From assembly GCA_020284085.1 (NCBI GenBank), contig JACEVL010006441.1:1133001-1197000 (forward strand): DNA of 64,000 nt. The letters are read 5' to 3'. The DNA comes from Aporrectodea caliginosa (lineage: Eukaryota; Annelida; Clitellata; Crassiclitellata; Lumbricidae). Shown piece by piece: positions 40,101 through 64,000 of this stretch. Every line of letters starts with the position of its first letter. Within the stretch, counting starts at the first letter, position 1. The position numbers and the translations under genes are program-made. The notes beneath the pieces are model-generated. The model saw nothing but the letters and a program-made list of their open reading frames with translations. It made no database searches and was not told the DNA's origin.

Positions 40101-42968
40101 GCTTGTAGTGGTCTTTGTCAACATCAACATTTATCAGATCTGCAAAGAATGGATGCATTTCCTGAAAATACGAAAAACAGTCAATGTGAATTTCTTAAAT
40201 AACTGGCCAGCATGAATTCTCATAATCATAACCACCAGTTTATTGGTCCAACTAAACATGCCACAAGTCAAGTAGTTACATATTGACAAATCAGAATAAA
40301 TTATCAATAATGGGCACAATAGGTAGAACGAACAAATGAATTATGTGACATCATTCATAATGCAGCTGACAGTGATTATTCCATTTACATTTATTAATTA
40401 ATTGAAATTTAATTACTTACATTTAGCCTTGGAAATTCAGTCACAATCGTTGTTATTTTATCATGAAAAGTTTGCTGTGCAAACTTTATTTTCGTGCAAT
40501 AAAATCGACGAATACGTCCAATCTCATAATGCCGGTGTACAACAGTTGGAGTCTTTCTTTGCAGCTTTGAAAGGACAATGTCAACGATTTCCTAAAACAC
40601 ATAAAAACAAATTATTATTATTAATTATAATAATAATTATTATTTTTATAAACTATGATCATGTTAATACAATTTAGAAAACTTTTACAACAGCTGCAAG
40701 GGAAGTTTTCACTCATAAGAGCTTTGACTGAGTAGCAACTTTAAAAACCACCTACTCATTACTTCTTGAAGAAAACATTTATGCTCAAATCCAACTTCAA
40801 TGAAAAAAGGAAGCAATGAAAATCATTACTAGATAACTACTTGGTACATATAACACAGAAGATCACAAATATGTTTCCACATCATAAGTTGTTATGGCAT
40901 ACAAATCCTGACTCAGTTCAGTCAAAATTTAGGTCAGTTAGGATCCATCTGGCAGACTGGTTTCACTGGGGTCAGCAGACAGGACACTTCAAAGGTCAGT
41001 GGTTATCCTACGGTAAATACATGGCATAGGAATGAATTTTCAAAACTGGTGGTAACATTGCTGTAATGGGTAACTACTGGATGCGAAAACTGTGATGACT
41101 GGGACAAAAGCCATGGTAAAACAGGAGCCTCAGTGAAACATAACAAAGTTTATAAATTTTAATTAATTAATCACAAATTAAATCATTCATCTTGGTATTC
41201 CACGAAATGGATTCTTTTCTTTAAGATGCATGGACAGTGTGGGATAAGTCTATCATATGGGATGATGAGGGGATAAGAATACAAGTCAAGAGATGGTAAA
41301 GAAACGGGTGTCAAATCCCCTAAACGAATTTCGGCCGGGCACGGGTAAAATGCTGATTTGCTGATTGCTGATTTGCTGATTGGCTAGGGGTCGCTGATTA
41401 GAAAATGCTGACTGGTCAGCATTTTACCCACCAGCCAAATCAGCATATCAAAGGGTAAAATGCTGATTGAAATCCACGAAAGTACTGATCACAAGTTAAT
41501 ACACTTTGTTGTTTTCAATATTTTTTTAATTAACAGATATGAGCTGTTAATTTAGAGATTGAATTCAAGCAAGCAGTGATCAAAGAAGACATATACATTT
41601 TGTTGTTTTCAATATTGTTTTAATTAACAAACATGAGGCAGGTAATTAAGAGATTGAAGCCCAGGCAGGCAGTGATGAAAGAAGACATATACACTTTGTT
41701 GTTTTCAATATTGTTTTAATTAACAAATACAAAGCTGTTAATTAGAAGATTAAAGTCCAGGCAAGTATACAGCGATCAAGCAAGAGAGTACACTTTGTTG
41801 TCTTCAATGGGGTATTTTAATCAACCAATGCAAACTTTTAAAAGACAATAAATACCCCAAATAAGTGTGTAGCTTATTATAAATTTTGAATTTGGAGAGT
41901 TCACATACATTCAATATGAAGAATTGCAGTCATGAGTGATATCTACGAGTGTTTTAATAGTTAATCAGTAAATGCAATTGTTAATTGACCGACTGGAGGA
42001 TCAGTTCTTCATTATTCGTGGTCAAAAGATTTTAAGAAGGATGATTGGAAAGTACATGGATATCTTTGGTGTTTTTGTGGATCAGTAAAAGAAAGAAAAT
42101 GTGGCAGTGGTCTATGTGACAGAATGTATTTCCAGATCTATGACGGTCCCAAGTCATGGAGCAAGTGCTTCACCAAAACAGCTTGTTTTTGAAAGGATCG
42201 TCCAATTTCTGTCGTCATAATAATAATAATAAATGTAGTAATAATACATGTAATTCATTAATAATAATAAGACGGATTGTTACATTCTCTTGTTACAATC
42301 AGCATTTTCTAATCAGCATTTTACCCACCAATCAGCATGACCAATCAGCATTTTTGTAATCAGCATTTTACCCATCCCCAATCAGCAAATCAGCAATCAG
42401 CAAATCAGCATTTTACCCGTGCCCAATTTCGGCCGCATCCCTGAAGCCGATTTTCTAAGTCCGACCCGAATGAATATAATTAACAAATAAACATGTGAAT
42501 AGGCAGTATATCAATATACATCAAGGCCACGCTAGGTCTATGTCATGTTTACAATTTAACTCTGAATAGCTTTCGGGAGTTCCGCCGTTTTCTAGAAAAC
42601 TGTTTTCGGGAAAACGGGCTTTTATGTGTTTTCAGCGTTTTCGGGTTTCGGAGATTCGGGTTGACCCTCAACAAAGTTTAGGCTATCAATCAAGTTGTCA
42701 TGTATACTGTATAAATAATCTGCATCGTTAAGAGTCAGTCTTACAGCAGTTTATCTGTACTAATTTCATTCAGGCATGGACAGTGCGGGGATTAAAATCT
42801 ATCCCCCCACAACAGCTTTTCGCAGTAGCCAGAAGCCACGTGCTGGTGGCAGAAGAATAATAATCTATGTTTACGAAACATTTATCAGCCGAGATTAGAT
42901 TTAAAAGTCAAATGTAGGACCTGGCCACGCGGAACCACGGTTATTTTCTTGAAGTTATATTGCGTCAT
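28169..42968 (-). CDS. GTPBP4: Nucleolar GTP-binding protein 1 / GTPBP4, complete, 17 exons, 626 aa
   Basis: Exons in transcript order: 42921-42968, 40421-40591, 40058-40161, 39146-39229, 38126-38279, 37798-37890, 36960-37109, 36323-36430, 35796-35882, 35355-35465, 34754-34810, 34277-34328, 33353-33453, 32435-32544, 31214-31367, 30640-30783, 28169-28321. All junctions are in phase. The start [13 protein letters not shown] is typical of NOG1, as are [20 protein letters not shown] and the C-terminus [15 protein letters not shown]. GTPase motifs are intact: G1 GCPNVGKS (175-182), Thr-rich switch I (201-204), G3 DTPG (221-224) and G4 NKTD (289-292). The basic tail contains [13 protein letters not shown]. 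Length is close to the human protein (634 aa). NOG1 acts in the nucleolus and on pre-60S particles during large-subunit assembly. The gene diverges from the SRC-like gene and converges with the TTLL-like gene. Confidence 0.97.
28546..29882. mobile_element. Outer inverted-repeat element interrupted by a hAT insertion
   Basis: Inverted ends gtcattccacatcaaatc / gattttatgtggaatgagcc (about 22 of 24 bp match in opposite orientation). A 1.08-kb hAT element sits between them near the left end. Superfamily is not assigned and boundaries are approximate. Confidence 0.5.
28584..29664. mobile_element. Nested non-autonomous hAT-type element, perfect 8-bp target duplication
   Basis: GGTGTATA is duplicated at 28576-28583 and 29665-29672. 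Ends tagtgttgtgaggc / gctacatcacta are followed by ttttccggaaaa repeats on both sides. 1081 bp, AT-rich, no transposase ORF. In the last NOG1 intron. Confidence 0.85.
31450..31830. repeat. Degenerate minisatellite in a NOG1 intron
   Basis: About five imperfect units with the core aaagacttggttaaggattg and gtttgaaggc, spaced about 55-80 bp. Confidence 0.75.
33655..33870 (+). mobile_element. LINE ORF2 C-terminal fragment in a NOG1 intron
   Basis: Plus-strand frame with [17 protein letters not shown], the basic GRPR end found at the C-terminus of many LINE reverse transcriptase ORFs. The frame is broken near 33794. A different family from the L2/CR1-like tails. Confidence 0.5.
38380..38697 (+). 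mobile_element. Retroelement remnant with hammerhead-like motif
   Basis: A non-coding block with cttgatgaatggtgaca, then acaccacgaaacgtgg. The block gatga-stem-cgaaacg is seen at the ends of Penelope-like elements and some other retroelements. No reverse transcriptase frame is readable here. Confidence 0.35.
38702..38867. mobile_element. Short piggyBac-like MITE at TTAA
   Basis: TTAA at 38698-38701 and 38868-38871. Inverted ends tcctttaataacgag / ctcgtcgttaaagtg match at about 11 of 15. 166 bp; in a NOG1 intron. Confidence 0.6.
39042..39093. mobile_element. Mini piggyBac-like remnant at TTAA
   Basis: 52 bp between two TTAA sites: cgctttaaagacgagctgca at one end and tttagtacacgctcg at the other. 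Confidence 0.45.
41337..42424. mobile_element. Mutator-like fold-back element with perfect 10-bp target duplication
   Basis: Inverted ends of about 47 bp begin gggcacgggtaaaatgctga and are themselves made of gctgatttgctgatt repeats. AATTTCGGCC is duplicated at 41327-41336 and 42425-42434. The 1088-bp interior has no transposase. It carries three to four tandem units of about 97 bp (41500-41890, each with cactttgttgttttcaata). A 9-11-bp duplication suggests a Mutator-like element. It sits in NOG1 intron 1. Confidence 0.85.
41500..41890. repeat. Tandem repeat of about 97 bp inside the fold-back element
   Basis: ctttgttgttttcaatat recurs at about 41502, 41595, 41692 and 41791, each followed by ttttaattaacaaa and a ccaggcaggcag-like stretch. 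Confidence 0.8.
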
Positions 42969-45212
42969 TTCAATTTAATTTTCTAATAAGCAGAAAAAGT
43001 TAAACTATAAACTTCCTACAACGTGAACTCAACTAAACAAGATGGCCATGCAACTAGACTTCCGGTTATTAAAATTATGCTATCGATATTATGTAGCGCT
43101 ATACTTCAAAGTTCGTGCATGCAACATTAAAATATTGAAGTTCTCAAGAGCAGGCTATAGAAGTTTTAGCTGCTCACACTCGATCAAAGGTTTGCGCAAT
43201 TTAACCGTTTGAATATGCTATAAATAGCAGACTCAGGCTTTTGAGTTCAACCTAAACGCCCTCTACAGTCTACACACAGTATAAATAATTATAATTACAG
43301 TATAATTATTATTTATTCTGTGGTCTACATCATCCTATGTGGCATGTGCCAAGTAAGATCCACAGCTGCAACGTTAAAATCTGGATAGCGGATTCAAATA
43401 ATTCTAGAACTGATAAAGCATATCTATACTGCTTATAACCTGAAGCATGTTGTGTTTCTTAAACCTCTATATTTCAAGGCGCTATGTTTTGGACGGGTTT
43501 AATGGTATATTATGATTATAATATTCTGCACATGTAGGCTAGATCTATAGGCAAGATTAGTGTACGGACCGCGCTAACCCCAGCGTGTAGCCTATAGAAG
43601 GACACTGCGCGAACCCTAGTCATACGGAAAATCCTGAACATACTCCACACAACAATAAACGATTTTACGAATAGGTCAAAATAATAATTGGTATTTCACA
43701 CGATGCCTAACAATCAAACGAACACCCGACTGATTGGTGACAACCTGCGCTTTCCGATGCAACCAATCACGTATAATTAACATGGGAAGGCAACGCTTTA
43801 CCAAGCCAGGTCGTATAAAAAAAAGGTCCGAAGCGACCTTCACGCAGCTTGAAAGCTAATCATCTACGCTAATCATCTACGCTATGATGCGTCGCTAAAT
43901 AAACTTTACAAACAAACGGACCTTCACGCAGTGTAACTATAGCCATGTAGAGCTAGCTGGCGTCTACGTTGAAGAATTTACCAAAGCCAGGTAGGCTGTA
44001 GGTATCACGTGACAGGTGCAAACTAATAATTAAACTTTACTTCCTTATGCGTGGACGAATGTTACTTTGTAGCGTAGAATATATCGCTTAATCTAACTAA
44101 AAAATGGGGGCCGTATGGTCGTAGTATTGTTTGCGAAAACGTTCCAGAGCGATTTTAAACTGTGAGGTAGTTAAAGAGGTGAGTTATTATGATTCTTAAA
44201 GTCCGCTGTGTAGAGTCCCCTTGGTAAATTCTTAACTACGGTTTCGGTCCTCGGTATGTTTTGCGCACTATCACTATGGAATAGAATAGAATAGAATAGA
44301 ATAGAATAGAATATTCGTTATTGTAAGATCAATTGCAAACCGCATTTTGGCTAACATGAAAGTTTAAAGGATTGTTTTATCTATTTCTGGATTAGACTAT
44401 TTATTTAAGAAAGCAACTTGTAGGCCTATCATAAAATACGAAAAGTGGTCTCTATACTAGATCGTTAGTTATGCAACTGTGTACAGAGTAAAGTGATGCA
44501 GTGAGTGTTATAATGTAATGTAATGTAATATGATACAAACTATAATTAAATCTAGAAATGACAGATTGCGTTTCATGTTCTCTATAATAGGCCTATGCAC
44601 ATTAAGTTTGTTTCGTTATATTTAACCCAGGACTGCAGTCAATGATGGTGATGATGATCGATGATGACAGTAATGATGTCATCATCATCATTGTCACCAC
44701 CACCAAAACCACTGCCATCAGCATCCTCCTCTTCTCCTCTCCACCTCCTCCTCATCATCATTGATGGCTTACAATCATCGTCATTGTTATGGTCATCTGC
44801 TACTACTGTAATTGTAATTGTAACCGAACATTTATATAGCGCCACTCAGAAATCTCGACCTTCTATTTCATAAAGAGAAAAGTAGCATGAGTGTGCAAAT
44901 TGTAGTAGTTTCACAGCTAAGGACAGATGTAGATAGACTGATAGAGGCCATGGTGGCCATGCATCCCTCCCTGTAAATTTAGAAACAGTGCAAAGAACAG
45001 AGTGCAAGTTTGGAAGATTGGGTTAAAGAGGGCTACCCTATCCCTAACCTCAAATGGAAAGGACCATATGGCAAGCACCGCAAGCATGACCAACCACTGG
45101 AATCACCAGTGATTTTGTTGTGGATTAATGCAAAGTCAAATGTACTTAAGGTTTGCTGTTGCTTTATTTAATAATGCACTGGAATGGTTTGTTCATAATT
45201 TAGCAATCGAGA
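42969..45212. other. Divergent intergenic region between NOG1 and the Src-family kinase
   Basis: Should contain both promoters and the 5' non-coding exon(s) of the kinase. A GCCATCTT (minus strand, 43039-43046), a YY1-type site, lies about 70 bp upstream of the NOG1 ATG. Also present: an (ATAGA)n run with the dispersed 3'-end repeat (44276-44350), an (ATC)n cluster (44640-44765), and a tttatatagcgccactca repeat (44813-44870). No further gene seen. Confidence 0.5.
44276..44350 (-). repeat. (AGAAT)n-headed dispersed repeat
   Basis: Seven agaat units, then attcgttattgtaagatc and caaaccgcattttgg. Related to the (AGTA)n family at 2316 and 10990. Confidence 0.55.
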
Positions 45213-59710
<14,498 letters not shown>

Positions 59711-59754
59711 CTGTGATGATTTCAAATATATATATATATATAGCAACAACCAAG

Positions 59755-59760
59755 AATAAA
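59755..59760 (+). promoter_or_regulatory. Polyadenylation signal of the Src-family kinase gene
   Basis: AATAAA lies 45 bases after the stop codon. A second AATAAA at 60299-60304 is an alternative, more distal site. Confidence 0.5.
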
Positions 59761-60734
59761 CTTAATGGAGTTTTAGTCTGAGACTTCCTATTTTACAATC
59801 GTTCTAACGTTGAAAGAAATATAATTCCGTTGTCAAACCATAACTGTCACAATGATCGCTACTTGAATTTCGTACTTGATCAGATGGCTGTTGTTCAAAA
59901 ATGTGGAAGAACGGTCACAAGTTAGTTATTTTGACAATTCATGTAGCTCTATTTAAGTACTTGACAGAAGTACCGAAGAAAGGTAAACTATGGCTACATA
60001 TTTTATTTTGATCATAGCAGAATTTAAATACCATTCCAGTGTTATTTTGGGCTTGGATGAAATCTTTGTGTTCCAAACTTGTAGCATGGTAATAATTATA
60101 ATTTTTTGTGTTTGTCTTAAAGAAAAGTCTTAATTATCTTTAAGACATATGAATTTGTTACAGTTTTGTAATTAGGCTCACAGAGTGTTTTTAAATGCTT
60201 CCGGAAAAAGAATTTTTTTATTCACAGTCAAGTTTTACCAGTGAACAATTAACTATTTGCACTGACAGTAATTGACATTTTGTTAGTTTTACTAACTTAA
60301 TAAAATATCGCTAGTATTTGCTTTAATATTTGTCAAGGTGGAGATGAAAGTAAATAAGTTCCTAACAGTAGCATTTCGTGCATTGACAGTGTTGATGGCG
60401 TTTGCGACTATCTGCCATATAAAGGCAACAGCTGCTTACATGTGATACTGTTGTAATTGTAATTAGAAATTTATATAGCACCACTCAAAGACCAAAACAA
60501 ATCAGAGACCCGATCTCTGTGCTAGCCTATACTGTGTTAAATATAAAAATAATAAAATAAATATTCTTTGTTTATTGATTCAAACTGACATGAACGCAGT
60601 ACGATTACAAGTCATGTATGAACGAATGATCACAAGTTATTACAGGAGTTGAATTTAACTGTATGGCAGCCATACAAGACTCCCATCTGTCATACTGCTC
60701 ATTTTACCAATGCCATCTGGCGAATGAATGGAGG

Positions 60735-60812
60735 GTAGCGAGAATCGATCCCGCATCCATGCTGATCTGCTCTTTGTACCAGAGTGTTAACCATTCACCT
60801 AAACCCCTCCCA
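60735..60812 (-). mobile_element. tRNA-like SINE head, reverse copy
   Basis: Minus strand: tttaggtgaatggttaacac, then gcgggatcgattctcgc, A- and B-box-like. Possibly a tRNA pseudogene. Confidence 0.45.
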
Positions 60813-61022
60813 ATATTCTAGTTCTAAAATCATTTAGAACTAGAATATTACATCAGTTAGCAAACAATGGTTGTATTTACAGTATGAAGGTATCAAATCT
60901 TCATAAACAAGAATATATTTCATTGCTTTACGTTACAGTATGTGGTTGGCACTTGCAGAAGGACAATATCCACAGCAACTACAAAGCAACTGTCCATGTG
61001 TGTGCTTGTTTTACGTTAGGTC

Positions 61023-61208
61023 CAGTGGCGTAACAAAGGGTTTCAGCACCTGGGGGCAAGGGTTGATGACTGTGCACCCTTTTAATTTTCTTGTTGACTT
61101 TTAATCGTTCTTGTCATAGTACTGTGTACCACTGAAAGCTAATTTTGCGCCCCTCTGGTGCTGCGCCCGGGGGCTGCTGCCCCCTCTGCCTCCTTCGTTA
61201 CGCCACTG
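61023..61208. mobile_element. hAT-type MITE, perfect 8-bp target duplication
   Basis: Ends cagtggcgtaacaaagg / ccttcgttacgccactg. GTTAGGTC is duplicated at 61015-61022 and 61209-61216. 186 bp; its first 11 bases match the 17546 element. Confidence 0.93.
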
Positions 61209-61377
61209 GTTAGGTCCATACATCCTAAAGTTCTCACTTGACTGGCCGATCATTGCTATAGGGTTAATGCTGTTGGCAAATCACATCACAGGAAGTCATG
61301 AAAGTTATGATGCCTTTGTTAAACTGTGCACTGTAATGTAGCCATCTTACTATAAGAATTTTATGTAATCTTTTCTG

Positions 61378-61655
61378 GGGGCCCGATAGCGCATTGGATA
61401 ACACACAGTTACACACTGGCATAGAGAGCGAGAGGTACCGAGTTCGAGCCCCGTAGCGCGGACTTGCTTTGTAGGCTGCTATTAGCGCCGTGTATTGCAG
61501 GCTGTCTGTTCTGTTGGTAGTTAAGATTTATGTCTTCTGTCATTTGTGTTCTTGTGAATTGTTTAATTGTCATAACATGTAAATGTACAGCGCAGTGCGT
61601 TTGTCAGGCACTTCAATAAAGAAAAGATTATTATTTTTATTATTAATTTAATGTA
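61378..61655 (+). mobile_element. tRNA-derived SINE, full-length
   Basis: gcccgatagcgcattggata (A-box region) and ggtaccgagttcgagccccg (B box) head a body containing ctgtctgttctgttggtagt. It ends in cacttcaataaagaaaagat and a (TTAT)n-like tail. A broken copy is at 5285-5400. Confidence 0.8.
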
Positions 61656-61936
61656 ATTGGCAAAACTGGTGCAGCACAAACTAGAACCACCTGGTAAATT
61701 TTTGCTTCAATAGTTCAGCTGTAGAACCACATGTCGGAGGACTACTAATGATAAAATGTGAACATTACATTATGGATTTTCAGGTGCTTGTCTGTAGCAG
61801 AAGGTTGGCTTAAATAAAAAAAATCTTTACTGCTCATGATGTGCCAGTTCTATGACTCAGCTGTGACATTCTGAGGTTAATCAATTTAATCAGGTGAAGA
61901 ACGTAGGCCAATATATACATATCATTTCAGAGGTAT

Positions 61937-62110
61937 ACGCACATACACGCGCGCACACACGCCTCTGATTGGGTATTACCGAGAGAGGCGCTTTATAATT
62001 TCCTAAATACAATACAATATATACACACACACAGTGTCACACACACATTGGCCATAGCAGCATATTTGAGAGGTGTACACATACACACACACGCACACAC
62101 ACGCACATAT
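61937..62110. repeat. CA-rich repeats around a LINE 3' tail
   Basis: (CA)n stretches at about 61937-61960, 62020-62046 and 62078-62106 flank gcctctgattgggtattacc and gcgctttataatttcc with aaatacaatacaat, the LINE tail seen at 45655 and 53485. Confidence 0.7.
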
Positions 62111-62629
62111 GTATATGTATAATACGTGTACATGTGTATACTTCTCAAATGTACTCTATGGTGAATATACACCAGTACTTTATACTTTTACTTTTGAAGT
62201 ATATATCAGTTATTTGAACTAAAAGTCAACTTAACATTACTAGATATATTAGGTAAAGGTATTCATCAAAAATTTTACTTAAGTTAAAGTGAAATACTAT
62301 TTTTCTAACTGAAAAGAACTGTGTTACTTGTGCTATAGTAGCAGTGCTACTCAAACTGTCGTCTGCAAGAGATTGACCAGTTACTGGGCCACGGAATGAT
62401 AATTACAGGAATCACAATTTTGATGATTTAACTGTTTACAGTGTAAAACATAAAAACCAAGAATACGAGTGTTCATGCACAATAGACAGTTTTAAACATG
62501 CAACAGTAACAAATGTATAGGCGTAATAAACAGTGACAAAAATAAGTTATTATGAAATCTAAACTTTAATGTAACATGTAATGTAAACTGATGTTGAAAA
62601 GCAACGGTCCTCTGTAGTCCTAAGGCTGG

Positions 62630-63440
62630 TCAAACAAGTAGCCCAGGCCTACATGTAGGCCTACTTGCGGTCCACAGCTTCGGAAAGCTTCAGGAAGCAC
62701 TGGCCTATGTAATGCAATGCAAATCTGCGCCACAAAGCCACGTTATGGAGATCGGCTTAATGACCGGCGCTGTATCAATCAAGTCCGCAATAGCTGCAGG
62801 CTGCTCTGTTCGCTCCGATGCCAGGTCAAAATCTGGGGTGGTCAAGCCGAACAGACGGTGTAATCAGTAGGCCTACTACAGTGGCATCCACCCATGGAGA
62901 CCAAAATAGAACTCATAGGCCTAATAGAACGCATATTCACTTGGAGGACCTGTAGGCTACGCGTATAGGCTATATCCGTATGGGTCCCAATGTCCCATCT
63001 ATTGCTCGTGGACATGTTGATGGGCCCAGTAAACGTTGCTGGCCTGGCAGTGGCTAAACATCGAGAAAAGTAGATTGTCCTCTATGCGCAAGGAATAATA
63101 ACTAAGCCATAAAACTAAGCAGCAGTAGTTGGTGGCACCCCGGCAAACACTTTTGCCATGGTGCCATAATTATGTAGGCCTAGGCCTATAATTATATTAT
63201 ATTAGTGCAGCTTAATTTAGGCCCTCGGCATAAACAGGTTCGCGAAGCATTGGTGTCGAATACCAGGTAGGCCTATAATAGATTCCCTATCTCATTGATA
63301 TCGACTTGAGGCAAAGTAGCTGCAGTGTTTACAACGCAGAGCTATTAGGCTATACTCATACAATACAACTGTAGGCCTAGGCCTATGGTATAGTTTTGGT
63401 AATTAATGCCTTTTACTTAGGCCTACAACGTGAAGAATTA
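62630..63440. repeat. Region rich in taggcctac palindromes
   Basis: More than a dozen aggcct hexamers, often as taggcctac or aggcctaggcctat, scattered without fixed period. Simple compositional repeat; no gene seen. Confidence 0.6.
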
Positions 63441-64000
63441 AGTAGGCCTACACAATGAAGCCGGGCAACCGTTTAACAACATCTTGCTGATTGCCAAGGC
63501 CGTTGACATAAACCCCCACCATCCAGTCTTGGGAAAAGTACTGCATACCAGATTACGGGTTTGGTAGGATTACTTAGAGTTTTAGAAGTTACTTCAATCA
63601 TCTTTACGATAATTCCAAAGATTTATAATAAAAACCTTGATAACTATTCATTCGGAAGATGGCAGACTAAGCACACAGCGCACACAACGGGTAATCTATG
63701 GAGTGAAGGATAACGAAATTCAGACATTGTTGACCAAACCGGTGGACATGGAAAATTCCAGGTTTTAAAACTTGTTTTTTGTTGTCACGCTATATCTTAT
63801 GATCGTATTTAATTCTTAGATCGCAAGTGTGTGCTATTCTCTATAATAGATCAATAAATTCAGTTTAACGCTGAGATTTGAGCCGGTAGGGCATCTGTGT
63901 TGTTGATGGGTAAGTTCCATTTATCGGGCAATCGTCGAAAGATCGGTTTAAACACGATAAAGTCAGAAAATTACATAAATTTATGCAACAGAATTATTTC

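Larger units (their letters stand above)
59711..64000. other. Right-hand region without an established gene
   Basis: Contains the kinase 3' UTR, a tttatatagcaccactca repeat (60460-60545), a reverse tRNA-like SINE (60735-60812), a hAT MITE, a SINE, a LINE tail with CA repeats, and a long aggcct-rich stretch (62630-63440). Near 63655 gaagatggcagac (a YY1-type site) is followed by ttgatgggtaagttcc (about 63903-63918), a possible ATG plus donor. It may be the start of a next plus-strand gene, which is unproven. Confidence 0.35.

Noticed and set aside
41337..42424. CRISPR array (repeated gctgatt units)
   Set aside because: Repeats are inverted between the two ends, have no spacers and are bounded by a target duplication; this is a eukaryotic transposon.

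Overview
This is a window of animal nuclear DNA, AT-rich and dense in introns and transposable elements. Standard GT-AG splicing, a Src-type tyrosine kinase and a tubulin-tyrosine-ligase-like (TTLL) protein point to a metazoan. The swarm of short inverted-repeat DNA transposons, LINE tails and tRNA-type SINEs suggests a (probably marine) invertebrate; I cannot name the species. No prokaryotic, viral or CRISPR content was seen.

Four protein-coding genes could be assembled exon by exon. Every splice junction listed keeps reading phase, except where stated. (1) Minus strand, 10407-2113: an RDM1-like gene (RAD52-motif protein 1), with an RRM followed by the RAD52-type motif. (2) Plus strand, about 10616-26797: a TTLL-family gene. 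One 1.94-kb exon encodes a 645-residue charged, Ser/Leu/Arg/Asp-rich N-terminal extension, joined to a TTL domain in which several catalytic residues are replaced. It looks like a pseudo-enzyme. (3) Minus strand, 42968-28169: a complete 17-exon GTPBP4/NOG1 gene (60S ribosome-biogenesis GTPase, 626 aa). (4) Plus strand, 45213-59710: a complete 10-coding-exon Src-family tyrosine kinase (543 aa; SH4, unique region, SH3, SH2, kinase, short tail with a regulatory-position tyrosine).

Layout: RDM1 and TTLL are head to head, with predicted starts only about 210 bp apart, so they may share a promoter. TTLL and NOG1 converge (1.4 kb apart). NOG1 and SRC diverge (2.2 kb apart). The ends, 1-2112 and 59711-64000, carry no gene I can establish, only repeats and a few weak ORFs. 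The four genes are functionally unrelated as far as known (DNA repair/RNA binding, tubulin modification, ribosome assembly, signalling).

Most of the remaining sequence is mobile-element debris. There are at least nine hAT-type MITEs, seven of them with perfect 8-bp target-site duplications (TSDs). There are piggyBac-type elements at TTAA, one of them filled with microsatellite. A 1.09-kb Mutator-like fold-back element has a perfect 10-bp TSD, and its empty site can be read from another copy of the host repeat inside this same window. Many 3' ends of L2/CR1-like LINEs, several tRNA-derived SINEs and numerous micro- and minisatellites complete the picture. The items most worth a second look are the degenerate TTLL with its long extension, the in-gene duplication of the SRC SH3 exon start, the RDM1/TTLL shared promoter, the nested-transposon archaeology, and a hammerhead-like motif in a NOG1 intron.
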